Assembly: GCA_903927415.1 (NCBI GenBank)
Contig: CAIYMZ010000051.1
Coordinates: 1-10,359 of the forward strand
DNA length: 10,359 nt
Direction: 5' to 3'
Source of the DNA: an uncultured Alphaproteobacteria bacterium
Lineage (GTDB): Bacteria > Pseudomonadota > Alphaproteobacteria > Rickettsiales > UBA1997
How positions within the stretch are numbered: position 1 is the stretch's first letter; every line of letters starts with the position of its first letter. Made by a program: the position numbers and the translations under genes. The notes beneath the pieces are model-generated. The model was not told where the DNA came from and searched no databases. It saw nothing but the letters and a program-made list of their open reading frames with translations. Of the stretch, positions 6,878 through 10,359 are shown piece by piece.

Positions 6878-7346
6878 AACTTCTTACGGCCTCCAGCCAA
6901 TTGATCAAAAGCTCGGCAACCTTTTAAAGCCACTATTCCATGGCAGTAAAAAAGAGTTCGTAATGATCAATAATTTGGTGAAAAATTGGGAAGAAATTAT
7001 TGGAAAAAAATATGCCGCTTTTTGTTATCCAAAATCAGTCAATTTTAACAAAGATAAAAATAATGCGAGGCTTACCATCTCAGTCCACAACCCCGCTGTT
7101 GGATTTTTTCTGGATAATAATTCAGAAATTATTTTGGAAAGAATCGCTATTTCTTACGGCTTCAAATCAATCAATAAAATCATCATCAAGCAAGAGCCCA
7201 AGCAACTCGGGAACATCTTAAAAACAGAAATAAAATTACCAAAGGCCGAGGAGGAAAATTTGCAGCAAAAAATTAAAGATGTTACCGATCCAGACTTGGC
7301 AATGACTTTAGTAAAATTAGGCAGAGAAGTTTTTAGAAAAAAATAG
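6870..7346 (+). CDS. dciA: DUF721 / DciA-like protein, probable helicase loader
   Basis: This is a 158-residue protein of the DUF721 family. DciA, the characterised member, interacts with the replicative helicase DnaB and helps load it in bacteria lacking DnaC. Visible family features are an N-terminal helical part, LVKNWEEIIGKKYAAFCYPK (36-55) with the conserved Trp40 and Gly45, an alternating-strand stretch RLTISVHNPAVGFFLDNN (67-84), then ILERIAISYGFKSINKIIIK (88-107). The C-terminal 50 residues are charged and probably flexible. There are no membrane segments or signal peptide. Its ATG overlaps the ispE stop (shared ATGTCTAA), so translation is probably coupled. Family membership is fairly sure; the loader role is inferred from DciA and the symbol is provisional. 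Confidence 0.75.
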   Translation: MSKTSYGLQPIDQKLGNLLKPLFHGSKKEFVMINNLVKNWEEIIGKKYAAFCYPKSVNFNKDKNNARLTISVHNPAVGFFLDNNSEIILERIAISYGFKSINKIIIKQEPKQLGNILKTEIKLPKAEEENLQQKIKDVTDPDLAMTLVKLGREVFRKK

Positions 7347-7390
7347 AACATCTAGTTTTTTACATTTATCATCCTTCAACAAAGTTTTAA

Positions 7391-7467
7391 GCGTTCGTAG
7401 CTCAACTGGATAGAGTGTTGCTTTCCGAAGGCAAAGGTTGGAGGTTCGAATCCTCTCGAGCGCACCA
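7391..7467 (+). tRNA. tRNA-Arg (anticodon CCG)
   Basis: The 77 bases fold as a standard cloverleaf. The acceptor stem is GCGTTCG/CGAGCGC (7 pairs, one G-T) and the D stem GCTC/GAGT. The anticodon stem is TTGCT/GGCAA around the loop TTCCGAA, with anticodon CCG at 7425-7427, and the T arm is GGAGG-TTCGAAT-CCTCT. The discriminator is A, and CCA is encoded at 7465-7467. The anticodon reads CGG (Arg). The gene lies 44 bases after dciA, and the next start codon comes 8 bases after the CCA. No clear promoter or terminator is seen around it. Confidence 0.97.
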
Positions 7468-7475
7468 AAATACTT

Positions 7476-8213
7476 ATGACAGATAAAATTGTTACAGCAG
7501 CCATGGTGATGATTGGGGATGAGATTTTATCCGGTCGCACACCAGATCAAAATTTAAACTTTCTGGCAAAAAATTTGGCAGAAATTGGGATTAATTTGCG
7601 TGAAGTTCGCGTTGTACCAGATGTTGAAGATGAAATAATTCTAGCAGTAAATTCAGTCCGAAAAAAATTTGATTATATTTTTACCTCTGGCGGCATTGGA
7701 CCAACTCACGATGACATCACAAGCGCAGCAATTGCCAAAGTCTTCAATGATAAATGCAAAAAAAATCAGCAAGCTGTAGAAATTTTAGAACAAAAATATG
7801 GCAAAGAAAATCTTAACGAAGCATCGATCAAAATGGCATTTGTGCCAAGCAAATCAAAGCTTCTCGACAATCCAATTTCATCAGCACCTGGGTTTAGAAT
7901 AGAAAATGTTTTTGTGATGGCTGGAGTTCCAAAAATTTTTCAGGCAATGTTTTTTGCGGCAAAAAAAGAATTGACTGGCGGAGCAAAAATAAAATCGCGC
8001 GAAATAAAAGTTTCTTTAACCGAAAGTATCATCGCTAAAAGTTTCTCTGATTTGCAGCAAAAATATTTGCAAGTTGCAATGGGTAGTTATCCTTTTGATA
8101 GCGAAACTTCTTTGGTGTTTCGTAGCGCAGACTATGAAGCCATGAACAGTGCAGTTTCCGAGATGGTTGAAATTATTAAAAATATCAAAAATAACGCCAT
8201 AATTTCCTCTTAA
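7476..8213 (+). CDS. CinA N-terminal-type (MoaB/Mog fold) molybdopterin-binding domain protein
   Basis: This 245-residue cytoplasmic protein consists of the MoCF/MoaB-like domain found at the N terminus of CinA. Characteristic motifs are MIGDEILSGRTPDQN (12-26), FTSGGIGPTHDDIT (69-82), PISSAPGF (133-140) and VFVMAGVP (145-152). The C-terminal CinA deamidase domain (pyridine nucleotide salvage) is absent; the protein ends after a variable stretch of about 80 residues. Such stand-alone proteins are common in alphaproteobacteria and are usually annotated as competence/damage-inducible protein A or molybdopterin-binding protein. I would not infer competence or molybdenum cofactor work from this alone, as no cofactor gene is nearby. 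It starts 8 bases after a tRNA and ends 3 bases before virB8. Confidence 0.85.
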   Translation: MTDKIVTAAMVMIGDEILSGRTPDQNLNFLAKNLAEIGINLREVRVVPDVEDEIILAVNSVRKKFDYIFTSGGIGPTHDDITSAAIAKVFNDKCKKNQQAVEILEQKYGKENLNEASIKMAFVPSKSKLLDNPISSAPGFRIENVFVMAGVPKIFQAMFFAAKKELTGGAKIKSREIKVSLTESIIAKSFSDLQQKYLQVAMGSYPFDSETSLVFRSADYEAMNSAVSEMVEIIKNIKNNAIISS

Positions 8214-8216
8214 AAA

Positions 8217-9053
8217 ATGGAGCAAAAACTCGAAGAAGTTCAAAAAGAAAATAATGAGCAAGCTGATGAATATTTTGAATTCATCAGATCGGCAGTCGAT
8301 GATGGTAGCTATTTTAAAGATGCTCGTGACTGGTATTTTTTTCGTTATGTCACTCCAATTTGTGATCGCACTTTACTGATTTTTGGTGCGATGATTGCTG
8401 CGGTTGTTTTGTATTTTTTAATTGGAATGGTAAAAAGCGCCTTTCCTTTGGTGGAGCACGCTCCTGTCTTTATTAAAGCTCAAGACAAGTCGCGTTATTT
8501 TCCAAACCTAGTTGAGCTAAAACCAAAAAAAGGTGAGCGCAATTATGATCAATCAATTACCACAATTGATGAGGCTGTGGCCAAATATTTAATTTCAACT
8601 TACATCAAAGATCGCGAAGGGTACGATTTCAGCAAAGCAGAAATTGAAGATGTAAATCAAAAATTTAACCGCATCAAAAACACCTCTTCAGCAAGTGAAT
8701 ACAAGAACTTTCAGCTCGTTATGAGCAAAGATAATCCAACGAGCTCCATTCACCAATTCGGCCAGAACATTAACAAAACTATCACGATTGAATCAGTACG
8801 TTTAATAAAAAAAGAACCAAAAAATTTTACACAGAAAGCTCGAGAATTTCTATCCAGCAAACTTCCAACTGAAGCTGAAGTCAGATTTATCGCCACCACA
8901 AAATCGACCAATGAAGAAGGCGATGTAAAGAATGAAAAAGAGAGATATGTTGCAAAAGTTAATTTTGATTTTGACGGCGTGGTTAAAGGTGAAAGCGCAG
9001 TTTCTGTTCTAAAATTTACCGTCAACAATTACCAACTTTTCAAAATAAAGTGA
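8217..9053 (+). CDS. virB8: VirB8-family type IV secretion inner-membrane protein
   Basis: VirB8 is a bitopic inner-membrane assembly factor of type IV secretion systems that contacts VirB9 and VirB10. The 278-residue protein has a cytoplasmic N terminus with SYFKDARDWYFFRYVTP (31-47), the (E/D)-x-x-Y/W region common before the VirB8 anchor. One membrane segment lies at about 52-74 (TLLIFGAMIAAVVLYFLIGM), followed by a periplasmic NTF2-like domain of about 200 residues. That domain includes VAKYLISTYIKDREGYDFS (119-137) and the final strands RYVAKVNFDFDG...LKFTVNNYQLFKI. The domain is somewhat longer than in Agrobacterium VirB8 (about 237 residues in total), as in Rickettsiales homologues (from memory). 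Its TGA overlaps the virB9 ATG, and the partner pairing strongly supports the call. Confidence 0.9.
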   Translation: MEQKLEEVQKENNEQADEYFEFIRSAVDDGSYFKDARDWYFFRYVTPICDRTLLIFGAMIAAVVLYFLIGMVKSAFPLVEHAPVFIKAQDKSRYFPNLVELKPKKGERNYDQSITTIDEAVAKYLISTYIKDREGYDFSKAEIEDVNQKFNRIKNTSSASEYKNFQLVMSKDNPTSSIHQFGQNINKTITIESVRLIKKEPKNFTQKAREFLSSKLPTEAEVRFIATTKSTNEEGDVKNEKERYVAKVNFDFDGVVKGESAVSVLKFTVNNYQLFKIK

Positions 9054-9973
9054 TGTCAAAAAATCTGAGAAACGCTTTTTATTTTTTTAGTTTAATTATT
9101 TTTCTCACCACGTCTTTGGCTGTAGAAGCTGCTCAATTACCACGATTTCTTGGCACAGAAAAAAAATTTAGAAGCTATATTTACAACCCAAATGACGTCT
9201 ATCGCTATGTTGGACACTACACCTATCAAGGCTTTATCGAATTTGAAGAAGGTGAAACTATCGGAACAATTTCGATGGGAAACCCATCTTTGTGGCTTTT
9301 CGAAAATCTTGGAAATCGTCTTTTTTTAAAACCAGTTGGCGAAGATCATTCTGAAACCAACATGACCGTCATCAGCAGCAAGAGAGTTTATCACTTCGAG
9401 CTCATGGCCAAAGAAGCTAAGGGCATCGCCGACAAGGATTTGATTTTCGTAGTTAAATTTGCCTACCCCGATGAAAAGGATAAAAACATTGTTGAATTCA
9501 CGAAATCTACGCCAACCGACGAGCCAGACATGCGAGATTTAAGTCTCTATAACTTCAATTACCAATATACCGGCGAGCCAGCAATTGCACCGATAAAAGT
9601 ATTCGACAATGGCGAATTCACTTATTTTCAATTCGCAAAAAAGAATGCTGAAATTCCTGCAGTTTTTACTGTTGATGCTGAAGGTTTTGAATCGCTAGTA
9701 AATTTCAGATCAGCTGGCAGTTACATCATTGTCGAAAGAGTTTCTCCGCAATTCACTCTGCGCAATGGCAACGATATCGTCTGCGTTTACAACTCCAATC
9801 TCTACGTCGATGGTAAAACCAAGCAGCAAAACTTTAACAAAGGCACAGACGGTCGACCGCAGGTAAATAACTTTGCCAGTCCAGTAACAAATTTGGATGG
9901 CAGCCCGACAATTCCAAAAGGATCTTCGCCAATTTTGATAGGACCCGGTAGAATGCCTGGCCAATTATACTAA
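9053..9973 (+). CDS. virB9: VirB9-family type IV secretion outer-membrane core protein
   Basis: VirB9 forms the outer-membrane core ring of type IV secretion systems with VirB7 and VirB10. The 306-residue protein has a signal peptide (cut near residue 27, VEA-A). The VirB9/CagX N-terminal domain shows YNPNDVYRYVGHYTYQGFIE (44-63), FEEGETIGTISMGNPSLW (64-81) and LFLKPVGEDHSETNMTVI (90-107). The C-terminal domain has FDNGEFTYFQF (184-194), IPAVFTVDAEG (201-211), VNFR (216-219) and FTLRNGNDIVCVYN (234-247), and ends in a Pro/Gly-rich tail. Both domains are complete. I chose the ATG at 9053, overlapping the virB8 TGA as TGATG, over the GTG one codon upstream. No VirB7 lipoprotein gene is present between virB8 and virB9. 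Confidence 0.94.
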   Translation: MSKNLRNAFYFFSLIIFLTTSLAVEAAQLPRFLGTEKKFRSYIYNPNDVYRYVGHYTYQGFIEFEEGETIGTISMGNPSLWLFENLGNRLFLKPVGEDHSETNMTVISSKRVYHFELMAKEAKGIADKDLIFVVKFAYPDEKDKNIVEFTKSTPTDEPDMRDLSLYNFNYQYTGEPAIAPIKVFDNGEFTYFQFAKKNAEIPAVFTVDAEGFESLVNFRSAGSYIIVERVSPQFTLRNGNDIVCVYNSNLYVDGKTKQQNFNKGTDGRPQVNNFASPVTNLDGSPTIPKGSSPILIGPGRMPGQLY

Positions 9974-9974
9974 A

Positions 9975-10359
9975 ATGCTAGGCTACCTCAAATCCTCTTT
10001 CATAAGTCTCTTTTCCCACGAAACTATTCTCCTCTTTTTTAGCATTTTTCTCTTCGCTACAGCTGTTGGCATAGACATCGTCACCTTTCCCTCCATACTC
10101 TCAAAACACGGTTTCAGCCCTTTTAAAATCGGAATTGCATCAGGATTCGAAGTAATAGCCGCAATTACAATGTCATTTTTTTTGGGAAAAATTATTTCCA
10201 AATTTGGATTATTTCGTTCGCTTTTTTTTAGCTCCACTTCTTACGCCATCGCCATCGCAATAATTTTTTTCTGCAAAAATTTTTATCTTTGGATCGCTGT
10301 TGCATTTTTGATGGGCACCTGTTGGTTCGCCTACAACGTCCTGCGCCAAGCATGGCTCA
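9975..10359 (+). CDS. Multi-pass membrane protein, probable MFS transporter (N-terminal part)
   Basis: An open frame of 128 codons starts with ATG one base after the virB9 stop and runs off the window end. The translation is strongly hydrophobic, with likely membrane helices at about residues 17-36, 52-71, 82-100 and 104-122. Between the second and third helices lies GKIISKFGLFRS (71-82), which fits the G-x-x-x-D/S-R-x-G-R/K loop of major facilitator transporters in degenerate form. FAYNVLRQAWL (118-128) also recalls MFS helix 4. The substrate cannot be told. VirB10 is excluded because that protein has a single N-terminal anchor. The 1-base spacing puts the gene on the virB8-virB9 transcript. 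Only the first third of a typical MFS protein is seen. Confidence 0.75.
   Translation, partial: MLGYLKSSFISLFSHETILLFFSIFLFATAVGIDIVTFPSILSKHGFSPFKIGIASGFEVIAAITMSFFLGKIISKFGLFRSLFFSSTSYAIAIAIIFFCKNFYLWIAVAFLMGTCWFAYNVLRQAWL

Noticed and set aside
7347..7390. Promoter or terminator between dciA and the tRNA
   Set aside because: A TTTACA at 7359 has no matching -10 at proper spacing, and there is no stem-loop with a T-run; evidence is too weak to list.
9050..9052. GTG at 9050 as the virB9 start
   Set aside because: The next codon is ATG (9053) in a TGATG overlap with the virB8 stop, a common coupling arrangement.

Overview
The window looks like a piece of an AT-rich alphaproteobacterial chromosome, most likely a Rickettsiales-type (host-associated or intracellular) lineage. 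The reasons are low GC with long A/T homopolymers, the gene run hflK-hflC-degP, VirB8 and VirB9 proteins of a P-type (rvh-like) type IV secretion system, almost no Shine-Dalgarno sequences, and a palindromic repeat inserted in frame inside a coding gene, as described for Rickettsia. The presence of ispE argues against the genus Rickettsia itself, which has lost the MEP pathway, and for another branch of the order. This placement is inference; no rRNA or marker phylogeny is available here.

Minus strand, 66-2236: mrp (P-loop Fe-S cluster carrier ATPase) leads into rfbC and rfbD, the last two steps of dTDP-L-rhamnose synthesis. mrp and rfbC overlap by an ATGA, and rfbC and rfbD abut with no spacing, so the three are almost certainly one transcript. 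Bases 1-65 hold no gene I can support.

Plus strand, 2325-7346: hflK and hflC (membrane SPFH complex that modulates FtsH), degP/htrA (periplasmic serine protease), ispE (MEP isoprenoid pathway) and a DUF721/DciA-like protein (probable replicative helicase loader). An 88-bp divergent gap separates this run from mrp. The first three genes form an envelope protein quality-control block. ispE carries two oddities: a one-base frameshift at a run of nine A, and an 81-bp near-perfect palindrome that adds about 27 residues in frame. Two other palindromic repeats lie between hflK and hflC and between hflC and degP.

Plus strand, 7391-10359: a tRNA-Arg(CCG) with encoded CCA is followed only 8 bases later by a CinA/MoaB-type molybdopterin-binding-domain protein. 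Then come virB8, virB9 and the start of a multi-pass membrane protein (probable MFS transporter) that runs off the window. Spacings of 3, -1 and 1 bases indicate one transcript. virB10 and virB11, which often follow virB9, are not here, so the secretion locus is probably split.

I see no CRISPR array, prophage, intact insertion sequence or rRNA. The strongest candidates for something unusual are the in-frame palindrome and the homopolymer frameshift in ispE, and the perfect 21-bp hairpin just upstream of hflC.
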